Origin: Clostridia bacterium | GTDB lineage: Bacteria > Bacillota_A > Clostridia > Oscillospirales > CAG-272 | Reading direction: 5' to 3' | Assembly: GCA_017935805.1 (NCBI GenBank) | Contig: JAGBGV010000043.1 | Span: 1-6,741, forward strand | DNA: 6,741 nt | Shown here: piece by piece, positions 1 to 6,230 of the stretch | Numbering within the stretch: position 1 is the first letter of the stretch | How the letters are laid out: each line of letters opens with the position of its first letter | Notes under the pieces: model-generated | Database searches by the model: none | What the model was told of the DNA's origin: nothing | Seen by the model: the letters and a program-made list of their open reading frames with translations, nothing else | Translations under genes and position numbers: made by a program

Positions 1-21
1 AGTTTAGATAGGGCTATGCCC

Positions 22-52
22 GAAAATGAAAAACCACCCGCTATGCGGGTGG
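22..52 (-). terminator. Rho-independent terminator of the leftward operon
   Basis: A perfect 8-bp GC-rich stem (CCACCCGC / GCGGGTGG at 34-41 and 45-52) closes a 3-base loop. Read on the minus strand it is followed directly by TTTTTCATTTTC (33 down to 22), the classical intrinsic terminator form. It lies about 50 bases past the stop codon of the TRIC-type gene, so it most likely ends the nuclease-ATPase-TRIC transcript. On the plus strand the following bases are less T-rich, so it should work less well in that direction. Confidence 0.8.
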
Positions 53-69
53 ATATTTATTGCATAACA

Positions 70-110
70 AAACCCCGATGGAGATGTCGGGGTTTGTTTA
101 TTATTATTTT
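70..110 (+). terminator. Rho-independent terminator, mainly plus strand, possibly bidirectional
   Basis: A 9-bp stem (AAACCCCGA at 70-78, TCGGGGTTT at 87-95) encloses an 8-base loop. On the plus strand it runs into a T-rich tract (93-110). This suggests termination of a rightward gene ending just left of the window. The T-tract overlaps the stop codon of the TRIC-type gene at 104-106. The minus-strand side is only moderately T-rich, so it may also help end the leftward operon, but the hairpin at 34-52 is the better candidate for that. Confidence 0.7.
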
Positions 111-832
111 TGTTCGTCTTTCGTTTGTATCGGTACTCGCGGTAGGTTCCATCTGAAATGAGCAGCAAGAACCCGAAGAACTATTATTGTTGCAGTGCCG
201 CTTATCATTGAAATGATCCTACCGGCCGGCGTCCACAGGAATACGCACACAAGAGCTCCGCAGAGGCAGGCGCTTGCGTAAAAATGCTTGACAAAAACAT
301 ATGGGGTATTGCCTGTGAGAAGGTCGCGAAGTATTCCGCCACCCACACCGGTTATTACGCCGACGAAGCAGAGCAGGAAAACATTACATTCCACTGTACC
401 TGCGGTATAAGCAGCGGAAACACCGACTACGGTAAAAATGCCGATGCCGATGGTGTCCAGCCAGAACATTACTGAATCCGTAAGCTTACCCATAAACGGG
501 TCATGTCCCTTGGACTTTCGCTTGGCGTGTCTGTACTGCATTATGAATGTAAGCAGCGAAAATCCGGCTGTGACTGTCGCATAAATTGGATTAGCAAAGG
601 TAAGAGGCGGGTGGATTCCGAGTATCAGGTCTCGAATTATACCGCCACCGATGGCAGTGGTGATGCCGATGATCACAACGCCGAACACGTCCATGCCTTT
701 TTTTATCGCGGTCAGTGATCCGGATATGCCGAATGCCATAACGCTGATGAGCTCAATGATGAATACAAAGGAGTCAAAGTAGTTATCCGGCATAACAAAG
801 GAGACGTTGAACAGTTGTAGCAAGATATTCAT
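104..832 (-). CDS. TRIC/YadS (UPF0126) family membrane channel or transporter
   Basis: This 242-residue polytopic membrane protein has the internal duplication typical of the UPF0126/TRIC family. The signature GGGxxRD occurs twice, at residues 62-68 (GGGIIRD) and 164-170 (GGGILRD), each at the end of a hydrophobic half and each followed by a Leu-rich stretch and a TP or PP motif. A basic loop (about residues 101-110, HAKRKSKG) separates the halves, and the tail is short and charged. Prokaryotic members form trimeric cation channels in structural work, and some (E. coli YadS-type) have been linked to glycine uptake; the sequence does not decide the substrate. The start ATG is preceded by GGAG 11 bases upstream, inside the 17-base gap after the ATPase gene, so it is probably co-transcribed with it. 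Met14 is a possible later start but lacks a ribosome binding site. A functional tie to the nuclease/ATPase pair is not evident. Confidence 0.9.
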   Translation of the reverse strand: MNILLQLFNVSFVMPDNYFDSFVFIIELISVMAFGISGSLTAIKKGMDVFGVVIIGITTAIGGGIIRDLILGIHPPLTFANPIYATVTAGFSLLTFIMQYRHAKRKSKGHDPFMGKLTDSVMFWLDTIGIGIFTVVGVSAAYTAGTVECNVFLLCFVGVITGVGGGILRDLLTGNTPYVFVKHFYASACLCGALVCVFLWTPAGRIISMISGTATIIVLRVLAAHFRWNLPRVPIQTKDEQK

Positions 833-849
833 TTTTGCGCGGTCTCCGA

Positions 850-3108
850 TTAAAGCTTAATTGTATTGCAGCCCAGTGTCTTTGCGGCATTTGTCTCATC
901 CGCGCGGCAGGTGAACACGATATACTGATTGGACGATCCCATGGAAAGTATCCGCATTACGTTTTTTATACGGGAGCTGTCTATATGAGCGAAGCTTTCG
1001 TCAAAGATGATAGTTGGCTTCTCTTCGCGGAACACCTCATCAGCCAGAGCAATACGGAGAGCGATATAAGCCAGGTCTCCTGTGCCGTGGGAGAGATATT
1101 CGGATGTGACTGTGTCGTTATCGTTTGACAGTCCGCAAGCAAACGAGGAATCAATAGTCAGCTTGTTATATTTTTCTGTAGCACCGCTTATGATTTCAGA
1201 CGCGGCTTCGCTGATCTTTGGGATCACGCCAGAACGCATGGATTCTCCCGCGCCCAGCAATGCGGATTTCGCAAGCTCGCAAGCGTCATGGCGTAGAGTC
1301 AACTCCTCAATGCGCTCGTCTGCGGCAGAGATCAGTGTAGCAAGCTGATCAGGCGTATGTGCCAGTCTGCCGGCTTCGGTAAGCTTTTCTTCAAGTGCGG
1401 AGCGTCGTTTGATTGCTGCGCGGAGAGCACCTTCGGTGAATTCTCTTTCCCTGAGTGCGTTCTTTATGCCATCCGTATCAAGGGCTGCCGCTGATTTGCC
1501 GTGATCTGTATTCAGCACAGCATGTGCTTCGAGATCGGCAGAGGTAACATCAACCCCTTCAAGCTGCTCGCTTAGAACCTCAAGTCTGCCGTTCAGATTT
1601 TCGATTTTTGCGGCAATGCGGTTTCTCTCATTGAACATATCATCGCACACGCCGTGAAGCGCGTCAATGGTATCGTATATGTCGTCGTAAATCTCAATAT
1701 TGGCGGCAAGTGCCATGTCATTGATCCGTTCTTCAGCCGCATCAAAACGAAGCTTTGCGGCACCGAGAGAGTCAATAAGACGCTCGCGCTCCTGTGCAAT
1801 TTCTGTGTTGCGCGCCAAGCATTCCAGCTTATCCTGTACGGCTATCTCGATCTCATCCGCTGATTCGGCATCCCACTCGTCAAGAAGCGCGCGAAGCTGA
1901 CGGCGGTTTTTGACCATGACGATAAGGAATACAACCCACAGGACAAACGCGATAGCACCGAGTCCGATCGGGATAATATATGCGTTGATGTTGAGGAAGT
2001 ACATTGCCACTATTGCGGCAACGGACAAAAACATCGCAAGTATCATGCCGATAAACATTCCGAGACTGAAGTGTGCTTTTTCGGCAACCTTGTGAACGTG
2101 CTCTACAGTCTCCTCAAAATCGGGGAGATCGGCTGAGGGAACATCAAGCTCCGGCATGCGCTCATCATATGCGATACACTCTTCATCATATGCGCGGACG
2201 TCGCGTTCTGCCTCAAGAAGTGCTTCTTCAAAATCAGCACCGAGAGGAGATGCGTCAAGGTCGTTCAGTGTTGCTTCAAGCCGGGCGATCTTTTCCCGTG
2301 CCTGCTGTGCGGCGTCAATTCTGCGCTTTACTGTGATCTTGTCAAGAGCAGAGAACAGACCGTCGAAATGCTCTTTCTTTTCTTCAAGAGAGGCGATGCG
2401 ATTCTTAATATCCTCAAGTGATGTGCTTACAGAGATGATCTCTGCCGCGCGCTCACGGGAGTTTTCCATTTCACGGGCAAAATCAGCGCGTTTTTTCCGA
2501 AGATCCGCAATTTCACCGCCGTTTCCGTTTTTGTACAGCAGCTCGCGGCGTACATTGTCAAGCTTTTTCACAGCACGGCTTATGTCCACGTTTTCGTCAG
2601 CAGAGGTGAGAAGATTTTCCACGGCATAGTTAGCGCCAAGGGATGACTTACCCATGCTTGATGCTGTAGGCTTGACTGCCGATGCCTGTGCAACGAAGCA
2701 AGTGCCGGTAAATACCTCCTCAGGTACGCCGAAGAAATATTCACCCGGATTCTGACCGCTGACGGTGTCACCTGTTGCCTGATTTATTATGCGAACTCTC
2801 TCGCGAAGAGGACCGTCATCTGATGCAATAAGGGTGCGCTCAAGTCGGTATACTTGTCCTCTTGAGTTTTCGGCAATAATGAAGCCGGACGCCTGGGATG
2901 TTTCGCGGTTTATGTATTTCTGACGCTCGGAGGGACCGTTTTTCGTTGATTTGGAGGACAGTCCGTAGAAGATGAACTTGATAAACATTGCGGCGGAGGA
3001 TTTTCTTGACTCGTTTGCGCCGTCGATAACATTAACGCCGCGGGACAGATCAATGTCACGGTTGCGCAGTCCGCCGAATGATATGATATGCAGTGATCTC
3101 AGTATCAT
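850..3108 (-). CDS. SbcC/Rad50-like (YhaN-type) AAA ATPase with central transmembrane hairpin and altered P-loop
   Basis: This 752-residue SMC/Rad50-type ATPase is the expected partner of the upstream nuclease in DNA double-strand end processing. The N-terminal ATPase half contains the P-loop (residues 30-38, GANESRKSS), then FIKFIFYGLS and a probable Q-loop glutamine (Q141). Charged, helical, coiled-coil-like regions cover about 175-345 and 405-625. Two hydrophobic helices (about 348-372 and 376-400) lie between them, as in YhaN-like proteins, suggesting a membrane-anchored coil tip. The C-terminal half has the signature LSHGTGDLAYIALRIAL (672-688) and Walker B TIIFDES (699-705, D703 and E704). 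Arginine replaces the second P-loop glycine (R35, codon AGA at 3006-3004), and FTCR (732-735) stands where the H-loop histidine is usual. At 752 residues it is shorter than B. subtilis YhaN (over 900 residues). The start is set by AGGAGG seven bases upstream. Family is confident; ATPase competence is uncertain. Confidence 0.88.
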   Translation of the reverse strand: MILRSLHIISFGGLRNRDIDLSRGVNVIDGANESRKSSAAMFIKFIFYGLSSKSTKNGPSERQKYINRETSQASGFIIAENSRGQVYRLERTLIASDDGPLRERVRIINQATGDTVSGQNPGEYFFGVPEEVFTGTCFVAQASAVKPTASSMGKSSLGANYAVENLLTSADENVDISRAVKKLDNVRRELLYKNGNGGEIADLRKKRADFAREMENSRERAAEIISVSTSLEDIKNRIASLEEKKEHFDGLFSALDKITVKRRIDAAQQAREKIARLEATLNDLDASPLGADFEEALLEAERDVRAYDEECIAYDERMPELDVPSADLPDFEETVEHVHKVAEKAHFSLGMFIGMILAMFLSVAAIVAMYFLNINAYIIPIGLGAIAFVLWVVFLIVMVKNRRQLRALLDEWDAESADEIEIAVQDKLECLARNTEIAQERERLIDSLGAAKLRFDAAEERINDMALAANIEIYDDIYDTIDALHGVCDDMFNERNRIAAKIENLNGRLEVLSEQLEGVDVTSADLEAHAVLNTDHGKSAAALDTDGIKNALREREFTEGALRAAIKRRSALEEKLTEAGRLAHTPDQLATLISAADERIEELTLRHDACELAKSALLGAGESMRSGVIPKISEAASEIISGATEKYNKLTIDSSFACGLSNDNDTVTSEYLSHGTGDLAYIALRIALADEVFREEKPTIIFDESFAHIDSSRIKNVMRILSMGSSNQYIVFTCRADETNAAKTLGCNTIKL

Positions 3109-3122
3109 TATTTATCCTCCTA
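3109..3122 (-). promoter_or_regulatory. Strong Shine-Dalgarno overlapping the stop codon of the preceding gene
   Basis: On the minus strand the nuclease stop TAG (3122-3120) shares bases with AGGAGG (about 3120-3115), which sits seven bases before the ATPase ATG at 3108. A ribosome ending on the nuclease therefore covers the site that starts the ATPase. This predicts translational coupling and balanced production of the two subunits. Confidence 0.75.
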
Positions 3123-4241
3123 AAAAGTATTTTCGCCGCTGAGTGCACTGAAGGCATATCGCAGGGCGCGGAGTCCTATTTCACGCTCTCTTGGATCGGC
3201 GGAGGTGAGATGCGGCTTCAGATATCTGTACACCTCACCGCGAATGGTGATATCCTCCTCCAGTGCGTTAAGATCAAGAGACGGATGTGTGGCATCCTCG
3301 AGCTTCAGCATGAACAGGGAAGTACATGAGTCCTCAAGGGCTTCTGTGTCGATGACAAGCGAAGGGTGAACATATCCTGTCAGCTTCAGTGAGAGCAGCG
3401 TATCATCACCGAGCTTATTGTCGACTATGTAGTCAGCTACAGCGGCGCGAACATCGGACTGTGTTTCAGGCTCGTTTAGTGTCAGTTCTCCACGTTCATA
3501 GCGACGCTTTGCGAACCGCACCCGCTTTATGGCAATGCTTGAGTCACCGTTTTTCTTGCTGATCTCCACCATGCAGGCACCCTTTGGACCTGTTTCATCA
3601 AATGCCCGTGGTTCAAGACAACCGCAGTAGCACCAACGTCCGTCATGACCGGGGGATGGCGGGTTGTGAACATGACCGAGGGCGGAGTAGTCGGCGCCGA
3701 AGTTGTCAAGATGATCTGCGGTCACAGGACAGTTGGTGTTGCCGAGTTTCGGACCTATCATGTCGCAGTGGCAAAGGAGAAGATTGATTCTTGAGGGATC
3801 GGCAACTGCATTTCCGATAAGTGGCACGTTTGTCATTTCCGGTGAGGTAAAGGCAAAGCCGTAAACTGTTGTATTAAGTTCCGGCAGATCAACGGATGTT
3901 ATCTTATCGTCGGTGAAAACATGCACGTTCTTCGGGAAAACATCCTTTACCCACACGCTTGTGCTTGAAGCACAGTCATGATTGCCGGGGGTGATGAATA
4001 CCGGCTTTCCGAAGTTCTCGAATTCTCTTGTGAGCAGGGCGAGAGTCTCTTTTGTGACGTAATCCCCATCAAAGACGTCTCCTGCAATGAGGATCATATC
4101 CGCATGGTTCATTCTCGCATAGGTCATCATTGAAGTGAATGCCGAGCGAAGCTCACTGCGTCTCAGCTCCGCGCTACGGCTGTCAAGTCCGCTGAACGGA
4201 CTGTCAAGATGTATGTCTCCTGTATGCAACAGCTTGATCAT
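3120..4241 (-). CDS. Mre11/SbcD/YhaO-type DNA repair metallophosphoesterase
   Basis: This 373-residue calcineurin-like phosphoesterase is of the Mre11/SbcD/YhaO type, a predicted Mn-dependent DNA exo/endonuclease subunit. All metal-binding motifs are present in order: GDIH (D9, H11), GDVFD (D55), GNHD (N87, H88, D89), CHCD (H158) and GHVH (H190, H192). The catalytic domain ends near residue 240. The remaining 130 residues resemble the mixed alpha/beta capping region that positions DNA and contacts the ATPase in this family. It is the first gene of the leftward operon, 11 bases ahead of the Rad50-like ATPase, the standard pairing for these complexes. The ATG start gives the family-typical MIKLLHTGDIHL beginning; a GGAG lies 13 bases upstream, a rather long spacing, but no better in-frame start exists. 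It probably trims or cleaves DNA ends with its partner; cellular substrates are not shown by the sequence. Confidence 0.92.
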   Translation of the reverse strand: MIKLLHTGDIHLDSPFSGLDSRSAELRRSELRSAFTSMMTYARMNHADMILIAGDVFDGDYVTKETLALLTREFENFGKPVFITPGNHDCASSTSVWVKDVFPKNVHVFTDDKITSVDLPELNTTVYGFAFTSPEMTNVPLIGNAVADPSRINLLLCHCDMIGPKLGNTNCPVTADHLDNFGADYSALGHVHNPPSPGHDGRWCYCGCLEPRAFDETGPKGACMVEISKKNGDSSIAIKRVRFAKRRYERGELTLNEPETQSDVRAAVADYIVDNKLGDDTLLSLKLTGYVHPSLVIDTEALEDSCTSLFMLKLEDATHPSLDLNALEEDITIRGEVYRYLKPHLTSADPREREIGLRALRYAFSALSGENTF

Positions 4242-4279
4242 GTCGATAATACTACTCCAATTTATAATTATGTATATAC

Positions 4280-4308
4280 ATTATACCACAATTATCGGGC
4301 AATATCAA
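4280..4308 (-). promoter_or_regulatory. Sigma-A-type promoter of the nuclease-ATPase-TRIC operon
   Basis: On the minus strand, TTGATA (4308-4303) and a perfect TATAAT (4285-4280) are separated by exactly 17 bases. The -10 box is preceded by TGG, giving an extended -10 (TGnTATAAT). Initiation is expected near 4274-4272, leaving a leader of about 30 bases before the ATG at 4241. The near-consensus sequence suggests constitutive expression. A 12-bp palindrome, ATGTATATACAT (4270-4281), covers the expected start site. Confidence 0.82.
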
Positions 4309-4440
4309 GAAAATGTGTAATGATTCTCGCTTTTTTCGCTGCCGTCATGTTGGGAAAACCATGCAGCCTGTATTTGACCGACCGCAGCAAATCTGCATAA
4401 TAAAAAGTCCGACATAACAACAAATTTACATATTTTCGTA
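4309..4440. other. Spacer between divergent promoters, no gene seen
   Basis: These 132 bases separate the -35 boxes of the two divergent promoters. I see no RNA gene, riboswitch-like fold or terminator. A 26-codon plus-strand reading frame (4320-4400) has no convincing ribosome binding site. The right end (about 4416-4440) is A/T-rich and could act as an UP element for the rightward promoter. Confidence 0.5.
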
Positions 4441-4470
4441 TTGAAATAGACAGGTATTGTGTGGTATAAT
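4441..4470 (+). promoter_or_regulatory. Sigma-A-type promoter of the capA-like/rbfA/nrnA unit
   Basis: TTGAAA (4441-4446) and a perfect TATAAT (4465-4470) are 18 bases apart, and the -10 is extended by TGG. Initiation is expected near 4477, giving a leader of about 50 bases. The leader contains a 10-bp palindrome, TCCGATCGGA (4489-4498), and the Shine-Dalgarno GGGAGG at 4519-4524. The -10 context TGTGGTATAAT is identical to that of the divergent leftward promoter. Confidence 0.8.
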
Positions 4471-4529
4471 ATAATGAATATACCTATATCCGATCGGAAT
4501 GCGGAAAACTATGGTAACGGGAGGCTGTT

Positions 4530-5813
4530 ATGCGAAAAATATCCTTGCTTAGATGCATAATAATGTTGACGCTTGCGTTCACTTCTTGCTTTGGATTGCG
4601 TCCGACTGACGGAAGCTATGTTCCGCCGCGGGAAACAGGTGCTACAGGGGAGAATACGCCGGATGAGACATTTGAGCCTGTCGGAACATCATTTGCCTCC
4701 GGAGAGGTGCTTGAGCCGGATGAGACGATCAGCGGAAACGAGCAAATAGATCCCTTTGCCGGTGTATCAATTGACTTTCTCGCAGTAGGCGACAATCTTA
4801 TTCACCAGAACATTTATGTGGATGCCCGCAATCGCGGAACTGCTGAGAAGGAATATGACTTCCTACCCATGTATGAGTTCGTTGCTGATGAAATAGCGGC
4901 GGCTGACGTTGCATTCATCAATCAGGAGACTGTCATGGCGGGTATCGAGTTTGGATATACCTCTTACCCCACCTTTAACTCTCCACAGCAGCTTGGTATG
5001 GACCTTGTTGAGTTGGGATTTGACGTGGTGAACATTGCTACCAACCACACCCTTGATAAGGGAGAGCGCGGATATAAGAGCACACTTGACTTCTGGCACA
5101 CCCAGGATATCACCATGATCGGCGGATACTACGATAAGGAAGACTACATGAACATCCGCGTGACCGAAGAGCAGGGCGTGAAGATCGCTTGGCTGTCCTA
5201 CACTTACGGAACAAACGGTATCTCACTTCCCTGGAACTCTACCATGTTCGTGCCTTATACAGATGACGATCTGCTCGTTGACGCCATTGCTCGCGCCAAG
5301 GAGATATCAGATGTGGTCATCGTATCCATGCACTTTGGACCTACTGAATATAACCCTGTACCCATGGATGAAAGCGTGCGTCTTGCACAGCTTATAGCTG
5401 ATAACGGTGCGGATGTTATCCTCGGTCACCATTCCCATTGTCTCCAGCCGATCGACTGGATCGAAGGCAAGGACGGAAACAAGACACTTTGCATCTACTC
5501 TCTCGGAAACTTTGCCTGCGGTCAGGCGCGACAGATCACCATGGTCGGCGGTCTGTTCACCTTTACTATCGAGAGTGACGGCGAGGGTGGGCTCAGAGTA
5601 GTCGATCCGCTTCTGACACCGACAGTTAACTACTATGACTGGAACTGGATGAACACCCGCGTGTACCTGCTCAGCGAATATACTGATGAGATCGCGGCAA
5701 CTCACGGACTTGGCAATCCCGCAATAAACGGCGGCGGTATGTCTGTAGAGGAAGCTGTAAGAATAGTCAAGACAGCGATAGACACAAAATACCTGCCGGG
5801 ATACCTTCAGTGA
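4530..5813 (+). CDS. CapA-family metallophosphatase-fold putative lipoprotein
   Basis: This 427-residue protein has a short N-terminal signal with a possible lipobox (FTSC, Cys20; Phe at -3 is less usual), so it is probably tethered outside the membrane. An acidic, Pro/Thr-rich linker (about 21-77) precedes one CapA/PGA_cap domain. Its motifs are GDNLIH (87-92), FINQET (129-134), ATNHTLDKG (170-178), SMHFGPTEY (266-274), GHHSHCLQP (299-307) and YSLGNF (323-328). These match the metal-binding motifs of the calcineurin-like fold. CapA of Bacillus takes part in poly-gamma-glutamate capsule production, but most clostridial homologues stand alone without capB/capC, as here, and their substrate is unknown. 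The ATG follows GGGAGG at five bases. The gene is transcribed from its own promoter, and no terminator separates it from rbfA, 42 bases downstream. Family is certain; a role in capsule synthesis is not supported by the neighbours. Confidence 0.9.
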   Translation: MRKISLLRCIIMLTLAFTSCFGLRPTDGSYVPPRETGATGENTPDETFEPVGTSFASGEVLEPDETISGNEQIDPFAGVSIDFLAVGDNLIHQNIYVDARNRGTAEKEYDFLPMYEFVADEIAAADVAFINQETVMAGIEFGYTSYPTFNSPQQLGMDLVELGFDVVNIATNHTLDKGERGYKSTLDFWHTQDITMIGGYYDKEDYMNIRVTEEQGVKIAWLSYTYGTNGISLPWNSTMFVPYTDDDLLVDAIARAKEISDVVIVSMHFGPTEYNPVPMDESVRLAQLIADNGADVILGHHSHCLQPIDWIEGKDGNKTLCIYSLGNFACGQARQITMVGGLFTFTIESDGEGGLRVVDPLLTPTVNYYDWNWMNTRVYLLSEYTDEIAATHGLGNPAINGGGMSVEEAVRIVKTAIDTKYLPGYLQ

Positions 5814-5855
5814 CTATTTACAGAAATTAAGAACACAGAATAATCGAGGAAATAT

Positions 5856-6230
5856 ATGGCTAAATACAGAAAGAACAAAATTGACGGCGCTTTTGCCGAA
5901 GAATGTGCGCAGATCATCAGAGAGGTTAAGGACCCCAGAGTTGCCTGCGAGATGATCAGCATAATGAACGCAGACGTATCTGCTGACCTGAAGTTTGCGA
6001 AGGTCTACTACTCCGTTTACGGCGAATGTGACGAGAAGGAGCTGGCAAAGGGACTTAAATCCGCAGTGCCTTTCTTCCGTTCACAGCTTGCCCAGAGACT
6101 CAATCTTCGGATCACTCCCGAGATCACCTTTATCCGCGACGAGGGTGTAAAGCACGGGGCTGATATCTCCGCACTCTTGAAGCAGATCGCGGATTCAAAG
6201 CCTCAGAGCACCGGTGAAGATGATGAATAA
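5856..6230 (+). CDS. rbfA: 30S ribosome-binding factor A
   Basis: RbfA is a single KH-like domain protein that binds the 30S subunit and helps 16S rRNA 5'-end maturation and cold adaptation. The 124-residue length is typical. Recognisable family blocks are KDPRV (25-29), VSADLKFAKVYYSV (41-54) and RITPEITFIRDEGVKHGADISALL (85-108). Where most members have an Ala-x-Gly helix kink, this one reads A70-V71-P72, so proline replaces the glycine. The tail (113-124) is acidic. The start is supported by GAGGA five bases upstream. The gene overlaps the downstream nrnA-like start. In many Firmicutes rbfA follows infB; here a CapA-family gene precedes it. It may be read from the promoter at 4441-4470, or from an internal promoter that I did not identify. 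Confidence 0.95.
   Translation: MAKYRKNKIDGAFAEECAQIIREVKDPRVACEMISIMNADVSADLKFAKVYYSVYGECDEKELAKGLKSAVPFFRSQLAQRLNLRITPEITFIRDEGVKHGADISALLKQIADSKPQSTGEDDE

Noticed and set aside
1..156. Plus-strand frame open from the left edge through the two hairpins
   Set aside because: It would translate through two terminators and into the end of the TRIC-type gene. The residues look non-coding, and the other two plus frames stop within the first ten bases.
2156..2629. 157-codon serine/arginine-rich plus-strand frame inside the ATPase gene
   Set aside because: It is antisense to a well-supported gene, and its Ser/Arg-rich composition is what a complementary frame of Glu/Ala/Leu-rich coiled-coil codons gives.
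850..3108. ATPase gene as a pseudogene because of the altered P-loop
   Set aside because: The frame is intact over 752 codons with a strong ribosome binding site, conserved Walker B and signature motif, and translational coupling to its partner.
3120..4241. Possible anti-phage defence role for the nuclease/ATPase pair
   Set aside because: The motifs and gene order fit the widespread housekeeping YhaO-YhaN/SbcD-SbcC type, and no defence, phage or mobile-element genes are nearby.
4320..4400. 26-residue plus-strand reading frame (MILAFFAAVMLG...) between the divergent promoters
   Set aside because: It lacks a convincing ribosome binding site, lies upstream of the rightward promoter, and is short enough to arise by chance.
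5307..5705. 132-codon minus-strand frame inside the CapA-type gene
   Set aside because: It is antisense to conserved CapA motifs and shows no recognisable domain of its own.
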